DNA from: JAWXUE01 sp044432925
Lineage (GTDB): Bacteria > Bacillota_I > Bacilli_A > Acholeplasmatales > Anaeroplasmataceae
Assembly: GCA_044432925.1 (NCBI GenBank)
Contig: JAWXUE010000026.1
Location: 1-18,999 of the forward strand
DNA: 18,999 nt
Direction of reading: 5' to 3'
Position 1 is the stretch's first letter. Every line of letters starts with the position of its first letter. The notes below the pieces were generated by a model. It saw nothing but the letters and a program-made list of their open reading frames with translations. It ran no database searches and was not told where the DNA came from. Positions 5,844 to 14,712 of this stretch are shown one piece after another. Made by a program: the position numbers and the translations under genes.

Positions 5844-7841
5844 TTATTCATCCTTTCCTAATGATTCAGGTACAATTGAGAATGTATTAGAAATACCATC
5901 TCTTGCGTGATCATATGAAATTTTAGCTACAGATTCTAAAGAAGCTAATGCTCCTGAAGTATCTCTACCATGCATTGGGTTTCCACCTGGTGCAAATGGT
6001 TCTCCAGCTTTTCTACCATCAGGTGTATTACCTGTTTTTTTACCATATACTACATTTGAAGTAATAGTTAAGATTGACATTGAAGGTACTGAATCTCTAT
6101 AAGTTTTATGAGATTTAATTTTACCCATAAATGATTTAACTAAATCAGCAGCAATCATATCTACTCTATCATCGTTATTTCCGAATTTTGGATAATCTCC
6201 TTCAATAGCGTAATCAACAGCTAAACCATCTTCATCTCTGATAACTTTAACTTTAGCATATTTAATTGCTGATAAACTATCTGCAACACAAGATAACCCA
6301 GCAATACCAGTTGCGAAGAATCTTCTTACTTCATGATCATGTAATGCCATTTCTAATGATTCATAAGAATATTTATCATGCATATAATGAATTACATTTA
6401 ATGTATTAACATATAAACCAGCTAACCAATCATTCATTTGGTTGAATTTAGCCATAACTTCGTTATATTCTAAGTAATCACCTGTAATTGGTTCGAATCT
6501 TGGAGAAATTTGTTTTTTAGATTTTTCATCTACCCCACCATTGATTGCATATAATAATGATTTAGCTAAGTTTGCTCTTGCTCCGAAGAATTGCATATCT
6601 TTACCAACTCTCATTGCAGATACACAACAAGCGATTGCATAATCATCACCCATTTCAGCTCTCATTAGATCATCATTTTCATATTGAATAGATGAAGTTT
6701 CGATTGAAATTTTAGCACAGAATTTTTTGAAGTTCATTGGTAATTGAGTACTCCATAAAACTGTTAAATTTGGTTCAGGAGCAGGTCCTAAGTTCACTAA
6801 TGTATGTAATACGCGGAAAGACGTTTTAGTTACTAAAGGTCTACCATCTAATCCCATACCAGCGATTGATTCAGTTACCCAAGTTGGATCTCCAGAGAAT
6901 AAATCATTATATTCAGGAGTTCTCATGAATTTAACTAATCTTAATTTCATTACGAAATGATCAATCATTTCTTGAGCTTGAGTTTCATTAATTACTTTGT
7001 TTTGTAAATCTTTTTCAATAAAGATATCTAAGAAAGTAGTTGTTCTACCTAAAGACATAGCAGCACCATTTTGATCTTTAACAGCAGCTAAATAACCAAA
7101 ATAAGTAAATTGAATTGCTTCTTGAGCAGAAGTTGCTGGTTTAGAAATATCGATTCCATAAATTAATCCCATTTCTTTTAAAGCAGCTAAAGCTCTAATT
7201 TGTTCAGAGATTTCTTCTCTGTTTCTAATGATATCAGCATCTAATTCACCTTTGAAATCATTTAAATATGCTTGTTTATCAGCGATTAATTTATCAGTAC
7301 CGTATAATGCAACACGTCTATAATCTCCGATGATTCTTCCTCTACCATAAGCATCAGGTAATCCAGTGATTACAGCAGCACTTCTAGCAGCTCTCATTTC
7401 AGGAGTATATGCATCAAATACACCTTGATTATGAGTTTTTCTATATGTATTAAAAATAAATTTGATAGTAGGATCAATTTCAAAACCATATGATTTAAGA
7501 GCTGTTTCACTCATTTTAATTCCACCATAAGGTTGTAATGAACGTTTGAAAGGTTTATCAGTTTGAAACCCAACAATTTTTTCTAATCTTTTATTTAAAT
7601 AACCAGCTTTATGAGAAGTTAATGAAGATACAACTTTAGTATCAGCATCTAAAACTCCACCAGCTTCTTTTTCTTTTATGTTTAATTCAGAAACAATTTC
7701 CCATAATTTTTCAGTAGCTTTAGTTGGTTTTTTTAAGAATTTGTCATTCCCTAAATAAGGAGTATAATTCTTTTGAATAAAATCTCTTACGTTAATTTCA
7801 TCGCACCATTTTCCAGGAACGAAATCTTGCCATTCTTTCAT
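5844..7841 (-). CDS. pflB: Pyruvate formate-lyase body, lacking its glycyl-radical domain
   Basis: This is formate C-acetyltransferase (pyruvate + CoA to formate + acetyl-CoA), the main anaerobic pyruvate route. The 665 residues match PFL from the N-terminus (MKEWQDFVPGKWCDEINVRD) through the thiyl pair Cys405-Cys406 in YAIACCVSAM, MQFFGARANLAKSLLYAINGG, to NTFSIVPESLGKDE. It stops there. Usual PFLs run to about 740-760 residues and carry the glycyl-radical loop in the last 80. That part is encoded by the next gene (5609-5842); together they total about 742. The start follows GAGGAAATAAAAG and overlaps the thioredoxin stop as ATGA. Activation by PflA at 8131-8847 is expected. Confidence 0.93.
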   Translation of the reverse strand: MKEWQDFVPGKWCDEINVRDFIQKNYTPYLGNDKFLKKPTKATEKLWEIVSELNIKEKEAGGVLDADTKVVSSLTSHKAGYLNKRLEKIVGFQTDKPFKRSLQPYGGIKMSETALKSYGFEIDPTIKFIFNTYRKTHNQGVFDAYTPEMRAARSAAVITGLPDAYGRGRIIGDYRRVALYGTDKLIADKQAYLNDFKGELDADIIRNREEISEQIRALAALKEMGLIYGIDISKPATSAQEAIQFTYFGYLAAVKDQNGAAMSLGRTTTFLDIFIEKDLQNKVINETQAQEMIDHFVMKLRLVKFMRTPEYNDLFSGDPTWVTESIAGMGLDGRPLVTKTSFRVLHTLVNLGPAPEPNLTVLWSTQLPMNFKKFCAKISIETSSIQYENDDLMRAEMGDDYAIACCVSAMRVGKDMQFFGARANLAKSLLYAINGGVDEKSKKQISPRFEPITGDYLEYNEVMAKFNQMNDWLAGLYVNTLNVIHYMHDKYSYESLEMALHDHEVRRFFATGIAGLSCVADSLSAIKYAKVKVIRDEDGLAVDYAIEGDYPKFGNNDDRVDMIAADLVKSFMGKIKSHKTYRDSVPSMSILTITSNVVYGKKTGNTPDGRKAGEPFAPGGNPMHGRDTSGALASLESVAKISYDHARDGISNTFSIVPESLGKDE

Positions 7842-8125
7842 CTTTTATTTCCTCTTTCGTTTAATTTAGTATCTAACCAGATTTCTAAAATTTCTTTTGG
7901 TTGATAACCTTTAAATTTACCTAAAAATTTATCACCATTAAATAATAAACCTGTAGGATATGAAACTACTTCATACTGTTTTATAAAGTCGCTATCTATA
8001 TTTGAATCAGTTATTAATTGAAATTCAATTCCTTTTTCTTCACAAATAGGCTTTAATTCATGCTGTAAAGCATAACAATTAGCACAACTTAGTTGATCTA
8101 ATAAGACCATTTTAAAATTATTCAT
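7838..8125 (-). CDS. Thioredoxin-like protein (CANC motif)
   Basis: This small thioredoxin-fold protein has 95 residues from the preferred start. A short first strand leads to the redox motif Cys14-Ala-Asn-Cys17 (LSCANCYALQ). Then comes IEFQLITDSNID and the cis-proline segment VVSYPTGLLFNGDKFLGKFKGY. CANC differs from the CGPC of housekeeping thioredoxins. It is the second gene of the PFL operon, with its ends tied to both neighbours: its stop overlaps the pflB start (ATGA), and the pflA TGA lies inside its ribosome site region. Of three in-frame ATGs (8134, 8131, 8125), the last is 9 bases from AAAAGG and is preferred. A redox role towards PFL or PflA is inferred from location only. Confidence 0.8.
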   Translation of the reverse strand: MNNFKMVLLDQLSCANCYALQHELKPICEEKGIEFQLITDSNIDSDFIKQYEVVSYPTGLLFNGDKFLGKFKGYQPKEILEIWLDTKLNERGNKR

Positions 8126-8130
8126 TTTCA

Positions 8131-8847
8131 TCATCCTTTTAAAATTTTTTTTGCTATTTCTACAATTTCTTTGTCTGGAGCTTCTACACCTTCTAGAGGA
8201 TAATCAATATTCATATTCTTATATTTGACTATACCCATAGTATGATATGGTAAAACTTCAATTTTCTTTACATTATTTAATTGATTAATAAAACTTTTTA
8301 ATTCAGTTAAATATTTAGTATCAGTTGTATAACCAGGTACTAACACATGTCTAATCCAAACATCTTTTTTATTATCACTTAAGTATCTAGCAAAATTAAG
8401 AATATTAACATTACTTACTTTAGTTAATTCTAAATGTTTTTCGTTATCAATATGTTTTAAATCTAATAAAAATAAATCTACATACTTTATCAATTCATCA
8501 AATTTTGGTTTTGTTGCTTCAGTAAATGTTATTCCTGAAGTATCTATTGCTACATGAATCTTCTCTTTTTTTAATAGTTTACATAATTCAATTACAAAAT
8601 CTATTTGCATTAATGGTTCACCACCACTTATAGTGACTCCTCCACCTTTTTCAAAATATCTTCTGTATTTGATTATATTTTGTTTAACCTCTTCACTTTC
8701 ATACAAAGTATTAATCTTTGTTTCCCAAGTATCAGGGTTATGACAATATAAACATCTTAAAGGACATCCTTGCATAAATACAATAAATCTTATCCCTGGT
8801 CCATCGACCGTACCAAAACTTTCAAACGAATGTATGTAACCTTTCAT
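8131..8847 (-). CDS. pflA: Pyruvate formate-lyase activating enzyme
   Basis: This 238-residue radical-SAM enzyme abstracts hydrogen from the PFL glycine to make the glycyl radical. The iron-sulfur motif CxxxCxxC is at Cys28, Cys32 and Cys35 (GCPLRCLYCHNPDTWE). Further family marks are FGTVDGPGIRFIVFMQG before it, GGGVTISGGEPLMQ, LDLKH and VLVPGYTTD. The length is normal for PflA (about 240-250). It is first in its operon, with AAAGGCAGG as ribosome site and a promoter at 8873-8901. Its substrate glycine is on a separate 77-residue protein in this operon, so it may act on that subunit alone or on the complex. Confidence 0.93.
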   Translation of the reverse strand: MKGYIHSFESFGTVDGPGIRFIVFMQGCPLRCLYCHNPDTWETKINTLYESEEVKQNIIKYRRYFEKGGGVTISGGEPLMQIDFVIELCKLLKKEKIHVAIDTSGITFTEATKPKFDELIKYVDLFLLDLKHIDNEKHLELTKVSNVNILNFARYLSDNKKDVWIRHVLVPGYTTDTKYLTELKSFINQLNNVKKIEVLPYHTMGIVKYKNMNIDYPLEGVEAPDKEIVEIAKKILKG

Positions 8848-9183
8848 TATTAAAACCTGCCTTTACACCTTAATAATACTACAATTTTTTTAACCATTCA
8901 AATAATATGCTTTTAAACAAATTCATAGTAAAAATAATTTAATATTTTCAAAGCATCATTTCAAAGTTGTAACAAGTAATTACAAATATTATTTTATCAT
9001 AAATTTAACTAAAAATATATATTTTAATTGATTTTTTATAAATTTCATTCTTTATACAAGAAAATAACTGATTATATGAGTCAAAAAGTTAAAAATTATA
9101 ATATTTTTTGTATCAATAATTATCGTAATTTTAATGGAAATATGGTAATATAATTATTAGTATTATTCTAGGAGGTTTATTTT
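8848..9183. other. Divergent intergenic region between pflA and the chromate-transporter pair
   Basis: This 336-base gap is extremely A+T-rich. It holds the pfl promoter near its left end. A small inverted repeat TTGTAA-n7-TTACAA lies at 8967-8985. A TATAAT on the plus strand, near 9148-9153, lies about 30 bases before the CHR gene, whose ribosome site AGGAGG is near 9170. I found no convincing reading frame or RNA gene in it. Confidence 0.5.
8873..8901 (-). promoter_or_regulatory. Promoter of the PFL operon
   Basis: On the minus strand TTGAAT (8901-8896), a 17-base spacer and TATTAT (8878-8873) precede pflA by about 26 bases. Confidence 0.6.
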
Positions 9184-9732
9184 ATGAAATTATTATTAAA
9201 GTTATATTTAACTTTTATGAAATTAGGTGTTACTAACTTTGGTGGTGGGTATGCTCTTCTACCATTATTAGAAAAAGAAATTGTAGAAAAAAATGAATGG
9301 GCTACTAAAGAGGAAATAACTGATTATTATGCTGTTGGGCAATGTACACCAGGTGTTATCTCTGTAAATGTTTCTACTTTTATTGGTTATAAATTAAAAG
9401 GTATAATTGGTGGAATTGTTTCTACTTTAGGTTTTGTAACTCCTTCAATAATTATTATTATTTTAATTGCAACAGTAATGCAAAATTTTATGGAATATGA
9501 AGTAGTACAACATGCTTTTAATGGTATTAATATTTGTGTTGTTATTTTAATATTAAAAGCTGTTATTACTATGTTTAAAAAGAATGTTATGGATACTTAT
9601 ACTTTATTAATGTATATTACAGTACTAGTTTTAACTGTTTTAGGAATAGTTTCTCCTTTTATCTCGGTAATTATTTGTGGTGTATTAGGTGTAGTGATAA
9701 ATATATTATTTTTAAAAGGTAGGGAAGCATAA
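9184..9732 (+). CDS. Chromate transporter (CHR family), short chain, first subunit
   Basis: This 182-residue membrane protein is one CHR domain: FMKLGVTNFGGGYALLPLLE near the N-terminus, then AVGQCTPGVISVNVSTFIGYK, then several hydrophobic helices. Full ChrA proteins have two such domains fused; short-chain CHR proteins occur as adjacent pairs that are thought to work together. The next gene is the partner and starts within this gene's stop codon (TAATG). Some family members export chromate, but many in anaerobes have no shown substrate, so the substrate is left open. The ribosome site AGGAGG is strong. Confidence 0.88.
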   Translation: MKLLLKLYLTFMKLGVTNFGGGYALLPLLEKEIVEKNEWATKEEITDYYAVGQCTPGVISVNVSTFIGYKLKGIIGGIVSTLGFVTPSIIIIILIATVMQNFMEYEVVQHAFNGINICVVILILKAVITMFKKNVMDTYTLLMYITVLVLTVLGIVSPFISVIICGVLGVVINILFLKGREA

Positions 9733-10313
9733 TGGAACAAATTAAAATTTATTTACAATTATATTATGAATTTTTTAAAATAGGTTTATTTAGTATCGGT
9801 GGAGGTCAAGCAACTATTCCATTTTTAGAAGCTTTATCAGTTAATACTGGTTGGTTTAGTGCTTCTGACTTATCAAGATTTATTGCAATAAGTGAATCTA
9901 CTCCTGGTGCTATTGGTGTAAATATGTCTACATTTGCTGGATACTTAGCAAGTGGTGATATTATCGGTGCAATTATTGCTACTTTAGGATTAATTTCGCC
10001 TTCAGTAATAATTATTCTTTTAATTTCTATGTCTTTATCAAAGTTTCAATCAAGTCAAAATGTTAAATATGTATTTTATGGTTTAAGACCTGCTTCTACT
10101 GCTTTGATAACTGCTGCTTTATATACTTTAACAAAAGCTGCTAATTTAATTTATGTTGAAAAAATATTTAATACATATACTTTAATAGATGTATTTGATT
10201 TTAAAAATTGTTTAATTGCTGTTGTTTTAGGTGGAATTATTTTTAAATATAAAACACATCCTTTATTTTATATTGCTATAGCTGCTGTTGTAGGAATTAT
10301 ATTAAAGGTATAA
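9732..10313 (+). CDS. Chromate transporter (CHR family), short chain, second subunit
   Basis: This 193-residue partner of the preceding gene has the same motif set: FKIGLFSIGGGQATIPFLEA, then AISESTPGAIGVNMSTFAGY, and a helix run to the end. The sequence differs clearly from its neighbour, as expected for the two halves of a split, two-domain transporter with opposite topologies. It starts one base inside the upstream stop, so translation is coupled. The following M18 peptidase has its own promoter. Confidence 0.88.
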   Translation: MEQIKIYLQLYYEFFKIGLFSIGGGQATIPFLEALSVNTGWFSASDLSRFIAISESTPGAIGVNMSTFAGYLASGDIIGAIIATLGLISPSVIIILLISMSLSKFQSSQNVKYVFYGLRPASTALITAALYTLTKAANLIYVEKIFNTYTLIDVFDFKNCLIAVVLGGIIFKYKTHPLFYIAIAAVVGIILKV

Positions 10314-10316
10314 TTA

Positions 10317-10345
10317 TTGCTTTATTAGCCAACATTATATATAAT
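10317..10345 (+). promoter_or_regulatory. Promoter of the M18 aminopeptidase gene
   Basis: TTGCTT (10317-10322), a 17-base spacer and TATAAT (10340-10345). The -35 starts 4 bases after the upstream stop codon. Confidence 0.65.
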
Positions 10346-10377
10346 AAATATAAATTACAAAAAGGAGGATTTTTATT

Positions 10378-11766
10378 ATGTACGCAAAATTAGTTTGGGA
10401 TAAATATTCAGAAAAAGATTTAAAAGATGTGATGGACTTTGCTGAGGGGTATAAAGAATATATCACTTTAGGAAAAACAGAACGTACTTGTGTTAAAGAA
10501 ACAGTTAAATTAGCACAGGCAGCTGGATTTACTTCTTTAGAGGAAAGAATGGCTAAAGGTGGAAAACTTAAAGCTGGTGAAAAATTATACTCAGTAAATA
10601 TGGGTAAAAATGTTGTTTGTTATACAATAGGTACTAAACCATTAACAGAAGGATTAAGAATATTAGGTGCTCATATTGACTCACCTAGAATTGACTTAAA
10701 ACAAAATCCTTTATATGAAAAAGATGGATTTGCTTTATTAGATACTCACTATTATGGTGGAATTAAAAAATACCAATGGGTTACATTACCTTTAGCATTA
10801 CATGGTGTTGTTTGTAAAAAAGATGGTACTACTGTTGATATTTGTATTGGTGAGGATGATAATGATCCTATTGTTGGTATTAATGATTTATTAGTTCATT
10901 TATCAGCAGATCAAATGTCTAAACCTGCTTCAAAAGTAATTGAAGGAGAAAATTTAGATATTACAGTTGGTAGTATTCCGTTAAAGAAAGATGAAAAAAA
11001 TCCTTCTAAAAACCCTGTTAAAGATTATATTTTAAAATTATTAAATGAAAAATATGGAATTGAAGATGAAGATTTTATTTCTGCTGAAATCCAAGCATTA
11101 CCTCAAGGTAAAGCAAGATGTTTTGGTTTAGATAGAAGTATGGTTGCTGGATACGGACATGATGATAGAGTTTGTGCTTATGCATCTTTAAAAGCTTTAT
11201 TAGATATCGATACACCTCAATACACTTCTTGTTGTATCTTAGTTGATAAAGAGGAGGTTGGTTCTATTGGAGCAACTGGTGCTTCTTCTTTATACTTTGA
11301 AAATACAATTTTACAATTATTAAATATTAATAACGAGGATTCTTTAATTAATTTAAGAAACGCTTTAGCTAACTCTGTTATGTTAAGTAGTGATGTTAGT
11401 GCTGGTGTTGATCCTTTATACGGTTCAGTAAATGACCCTAAAAATGCCGCTTACTTAGGTAAAGGTGTAGTTTTAAATAAATATACTGGTTCTCGTGGGA
11501 AAAGTGGATGTAATGATGCAAATCCTGAATTCATTTCATGGTTAAGAAAAATCATGGATGAAAATGATATTAATTTCCAAACTGCTGAACTTGGTAAAGT
11601 AGACCAAGGTGGTGGTGGTACTATCGCTTATATTTTAGGTAATTATAACATGAATGTTATTGATGCTGGAGTACCTGTTTTAAATATGCATGCTCCTTGG
11701 GAAGTAATTTCAAAAGCAGATTTACATGAAACTTATAAAGCTTACAAAGTATTCTTAACAAAATAA
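10378..11766 (+). CDS. M18 family aminopeptidase (aspartyl aminopeptidase type)
   Basis: This 462-residue cytosolic dizinc exopeptidase removes N-terminal residues, typically acidic or hydrophobic ones in this family. The metal and catalytic motifs are all visible: GAHIDSPRID (His99), GYGHDDRVCAY (Asp262/263), VDKEEVGSIGATGASS (Glu292/293), SSDVSAG (Asp339) and LNMHAPWEV (His438). The length fits the bacterial ApeA-type branch. The ribosome site AAGGAGG is strong. It is transcribed alone, between its own promoter and a hairpin terminator, and would feed peptide-derived amino acids to a fermenter. Confidence 0.92.
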   Translation: MYAKLVWDKYSEKDLKDVMDFAEGYKEYITLGKTERTCVKETVKLAQAAGFTSLEERMAKGGKLKAGEKLYSVNMGKNVVCYTIGTKPLTEGLRILGAHIDSPRIDLKQNPLYEKDGFALLDTHYYGGIKKYQWVTLPLALHGVVCKKDGTTVDICIGEDDNDPIVGINDLLVHLSADQMSKPASKVIEGENLDITVGSIPLKKDEKNPSKNPVKDYILKLLNEKYGIEDEDFISAEIQALPQGKARCFGLDRSMVAGYGHDDRVCAYASLKALLDIDTPQYTSCCILVDKEEVGSIGATGASSLYFENTILQLLNINNEDSLINLRNALANSVMLSSDVSAGVDPLYGSVNDPKNAAYLGKGVVLNKYTGSRGKSGCNDANPEFISWLRKIMDENDINFQTAELGKVDQGGGGTIAYILGNYNMNVIDAGVPVLNMHAPWEVISKADLHETYKAYKVFLTK

Positions 11767-11773
11767 TAAAACT

Positions 11774-11806
11774 AAAGATTAGAGAAATTAAACTCTAATC
11801 TTTTTT
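11774..11806 (+). terminator. Terminator of the M18 aminopeptidase gene
   Basis: AAAGATTAGAG and its exact complement are separated by eight bases and followed by a T run. Confidence 0.85.
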
Positions 11807-11830
11807 ATTATAAAAAATGACATTTTAAAT

Positions 11831-11859
11831 TTGACAATGAATATATAGTATGAAATAAT
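11831..11859 (+). promoter_or_regulatory. Promoter of the degV-family gene
   Basis: A consensus -35 TTGACA (11831-11836), a 17-base spacer and AATAAT (11854-11859). It is the best -35 match in the window. Confidence 0.7.
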
Positions 11860-11885
11860 GAATAGTAAGAAAAGATGGTGGCTTT

Positions 11886-12722
11886 ATGAAAAAATTTCAA
11901 ATAGTTGTAGACAGTTCAAGTGATATCTTTGAGGATCACTTTAATGATGAAGAAATAGGATTAAAATTAGTTCCTTTAACAATACACGTTGGGGATAAAG
12001 AATTTGTTGATGATGTAAATTTAGATACAAAAGAAATGTTAGATGCAATGCATGCTTATCCTGCTAAATCAACTTCTTCTTGTCCTCCTGTAGGGAAATT
12101 TGAAGAAATGTTTTTACAAGCAGAAAATACTATTTGTATCACTTTAAGTAGTGGTGTATCTGGTACTTATAATGCAGCAAGACTTGCAGCTGACTCAGCT
12201 AATGAAAAAGGTTGTAATGTTGTAGTAATTGATTCTCTTAGTACAAATGGAGTATTATGTTTAGGTGTAGAGAAATGTTATGAATTAATTAAACAAGGAT
12301 TATCATTTGAAGAAGTTGCTAAAAAAACTGAAGAATATATTAGAAGTTTAACTTTATTTATTTTCTTAGATAAATATGATAACTTAATTAAAAATGGTCG
12401 TATGAGTAAATTTAGCGGTATTATCGCTGGTGTATTAAAGATTAAGCCTATCTGTTCTCCTATTAACGGTGATATCAAATTAATTGAAAAGAAACGTACT
12501 ACTGTTGCTGCAGTGAAACGTATGATTGAAATGATTGGTGAGAGAGTGACTGACTTAAAAGATAGAACTATTGTAATTTCTCATTGTTTTGATGAAGAAT
12601 CGGCACTTGCTATTAAAGATTTAATAAGTGAATGTTATACTGTAGGTAAAATAAGAATAATGAAGATGCGTGGTTTAGCATGCTTCTATGCTTTAGAAAA
12701 AGGTATCTTAATATCATTTTAA
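11886..12722 (+). CDS. DegV family fatty-acid-binding protein
   Basis: This 278-residue protein has the DegV fold signatures: IVVDSSSDI at the start, KSTSSCPPVGKF (the Thr-Ser lipid head-group loop), TLSSGVSGTYNAARLAA, and IKPICSPINGDIKLIEKKRT. Proteins of this family bind a fatty acid and, in Firmicutes, some (FakB) present it to the kinase FakA for phosphorylation. No fakA is in the window, so the FakB role is only likely. The length is normal. The ribosome site is weak (GATGGTGG), but the promoter and terminator are clear, so this is a single-gene unit. Confidence 0.9.
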   Translation: MKKFQIVVDSSSDIFEDHFNDEEIGLKLVPLTIHVGDKEFVDDVNLDTKEMLDAMHAYPAKSTSSCPPVGKFEEMFLQAENTICITLSSGVSGTYNAARLAADSANEKGCNVVVIDSLSTNGVLCLGVEKCYELIKQGLSFEEVAKKTEEYIRSLTLFIFLDKYDNLIKNGRMSKFSGIIAGVLKIKPICSPINGDIKLIEKKRTTVAAVKRMIEMIGERVTDLKDRTIVISHCFDEESALAIKDLISECYTVGKIRIMKMRGLACFYALEKGILISF

Positions 12723-12729
12723 ATAAATA

Positions 12730-12763
12730 AAAGAGATTAACAATTTTAGTTAATCTCTTTTTT
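12730..12763. terminator. Bidirectional terminator between degV and the CPBP gene
   Basis: A 12-bp perfect stem, AAAGAGATTAAC with its complement, and a seven-base loop are followed by a T run on the plus strand and preceded by A residues that give a U tail on the minus strand. Confidence 0.85.
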
Positions 12764-12765
12764 GT

Positions 12766-13581
12766 TTATAATGTTAAAAATAATAATAAAACTCCAACTA
12801 AGTTATTTATGAAATGTACTCCCATACAAATATAAATATTTTTTGTTTTCGCATATAATAATCCAAATGCACATCCCATAGCAAAATAATTTATAAAATA
12901 AACTAATTCAAATAAATCTCCAGTCATTAAACCCATTACAACGTGTAATAAACCAAATATTGCACCACTACCTAATATAGCAATTTTAGTATTAAATTTA
13001 CCTTCAAATAGTTTATATACTCCAGCTCTAAAAACTAATTCTTCAACAATTGGTGCGAATATAACAGCACTTATAATAATTGTTAAAGGAGCACTTTTAA
13101 CCATTTCAGCTATAGCTTCTTGATTAGCACTCTCTCCAGCACCAGGTATTAAAGCTAATAGATTACCAATTAACATATTACCTGCTAAAAAGGCAACACT
13201 TAAACCTAATGTTAATAATATTGTCTTTGGAATACTTTTATCTTTAAATTGTTCTAAAGTTAAAACAGATTTACCTATTATAATAAATATAACTAAAAAT
13301 GTTACATCTAAAAATATTTGAGCTACGTATGTAAAATTTAAAATACCTGCTTCAAATGCAGCAGAGTCTGATATATCAATACCTTTTAACATTGCATAAA
13401 ATATTGCTAAGAAACTTACTATCCCTACACCTAGCATCATATACCCAACAAAATAACCTAAAGTTAACTTAGCTGGTACACTTATTACTCTTTTCTCAGG
13501 AGTCCCACTTACTAAACAACCACAATTACTACAAATTTTTTCTTCTGAACTAGCTTCAGTTCCACATTTTACACAAAACAT
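12766..13581 (-). CDS. CPBP-family intramembrane metalloprotease with N-terminal zinc ribbon
   Basis: This 271-residue protein starts with a zinc ribbon (CVKCG at Cys3/Cys6, CSNCG at Cys17/Cys20). It continues as a polytopic membrane protein with the CPBP (Abi/Rce1-like) motifs: Glu180-Glu181-x-x-x-Arg185 in EELVFR, His213 in LLHVV, and His256-x-x-x-Asn260 in HFINNL. Such proteases cleave within membranes; in Gram-positives some act in bacteriocin self-immunity or protein maturation. The target here is unknown. It lies one base after the helicase stop, with GAGGAGG as ribosome site, so it is the second gene of that operon. Confidence 0.88.
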   Translation of the reverse strand: MFCVKCGTEASSEEKICSNCGCLVSGTPEKRVISVPAKLTLGYFVGYMMLGVGIVSFLAIFYAMLKGIDISDSAAFEAGILNFTYVAQIFLDVTFLVIFIIIGKSVLTLEQFKDKSIPKTILLTLGLSVAFLAGNMLIGNLLALIPGAGESANQEAIAEMVKSAPLTIIISAVIFAPIVEELVFRAGVYKLFEGKFNTKIAILGSGAIFGLLHVVMGLMTGDLFELVYFINYFAMGCAFGLLYAKTKNIYICMGVHFINNLVGVLLLFLTL

Positions 13582-13582
13582 A

Positions 13583-14692
13583 TTAATCCTCCTCTTTATA
13601 TCTATGACTTAATTTTTTTAAGTCATATTTTTCTTTTATTTTCTCTAATATTACAACCTCTTGTTTACTACAAAAAGTTGTAACAACGCCATTTTTACCT
13701 TTTCTTGCTGTTCTACCTATTCTATGAATATAAGTTTCTAAATCGTTAGGTAAATCAAAATTAATTACATTACTTAAGTCCTCAACATCAATTCCCCTTG
13801 ATGCTATATCAGTAGCAACTAATGCTTGTATTTTATTATCTTTAAATTTATTTAATGCTTTTTGTCTCTCAATTTGAGAACGATCTTTATTAATAAAATC
13901 GGACGTTACATTATTCCCTCTTAAAAAGTTAGAAGTTTTTTCAGCTGCTAATTTAGTTCTACAAAATACTAACACTGACTTCATATTTTGTTTTCTAATT
14001 ATATCTTTAAGTAAATATAATTTATCAACTTGATTAATTAAATAATATTCTTGAGTTACATTAATATCTTCTTCTTTTAGAAATACTTCTTCAGGAAAGT
14101 TTAAGATATTATTACTTAATTGTTTTATTTGTTCAGGTATTGTTGCACTAAACATTAATGTCTGTCTTCTAGGAAGTACACTTATAATATTTTCAATATC
14201 TTTAATAAATCCCATATCAAGCATTTTATCAGCCTCATCAATTACTAAATAGTTAAGACTTTTAAAGTTTAATACTTTTTGATTTATTAAATCAAGTAAT
14301 CTACCAGGAGTTGCTATTAATAAATCAACACCTTGATTAATTTTTTGTTTATGATAAGTATCTTTAACTCCACCAATTAACGCAAGTGACCTAATATTAG
14401 TATATTTACAATAAGATAATGTAGCATCGTGAATTTGCATAGCAAGTTCTCTAGTAGGCACTATTATTAATCCCCTAATTACAAAACGTTCTTTTTCTTT
14501 TAAAATATTATTAATAATCGGTAACATAAACGAGGCAGTTTTACCACTACCTGTTTTAGCTTTAACTAATATATCATTTTCTTCAAAAATAATTGGCATG
14601 GATTGTTCTTGTACTTCTGTTAATGTAATATAATTTAAATCAACTAAAGCTTTTTTAATTCTATCATTTATAAATAATTCATTAAACTTCAA
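13583..14692 (-). CDS. DEAD-box ATP-dependent RNA helicase
   Basis: This 369-residue RNA helicase carries the full motif set in order: Q motif (FNELFI to EVQEQSMP), AKTGSGKT (45-52), PTRELAMQ (79-86), TPGRL, DEAD (152-155), SAT (182-184), then ATDIASRGIDV and HRIGRTAR in the second RecA domain. It ends shortly after the core, without the long basic or RNA-recognition tail of DbpA or CshA types. The start is TTG: AAAGGA lies 9 bases upstream, the frame begins exactly at the Q motif, and no ATG sits at a better place. RNA remodelling or decay at low temperature is the usual role. Operon with the CPBP gene. Confidence 0.92.
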   Translation of the reverse strand: MKFNELFINDRIKKALVDLNYITLTEVQEQSMPIIFEENDILVKAKTGSGKTASFMLPIINNILKEKERFVIRGLIIVPTRELAMQIHDATLSYCKYTNIRSLALIGGVKDTYHKQKINQGVDLLIATPGRLLDLINQKVLNFKSLNYLVIDEADKMLDMGFIKDIENIISVLPRRQTLMFSATIPEQIKQLSNNILNFPEEVFLKEEDINVTQEYYLINQVDKLYLLKDIIRKQNMKSVLVFCRTKLAAEKTSNFLRGNNVTSDFINKDRSQIERQKALNKFKDNKIQALVATDIASRGIDVEDLSNVINFDLPNDLETYIHRIGRTARKGKNGVVTTFCSKQEVVILEKIKEKYDLKKLSHRYKEED

Positions 14693-14712
14693 ACAATCAC
14701 ATCCTTTATTTT

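Noticed and set aside
5844..8847. Use of TGA as a Trp codon (Mollicutes code)
   Set aside because: TGA ends pflA and the thioredoxin gene at precise overlaps with the next starts, and Trp is written as TGG throughout.
12278..12478. Minus-strand frame of 66 codons
   Set aside because: It lies entirely opposite the degV-family gene and has no family match or ribosome site.
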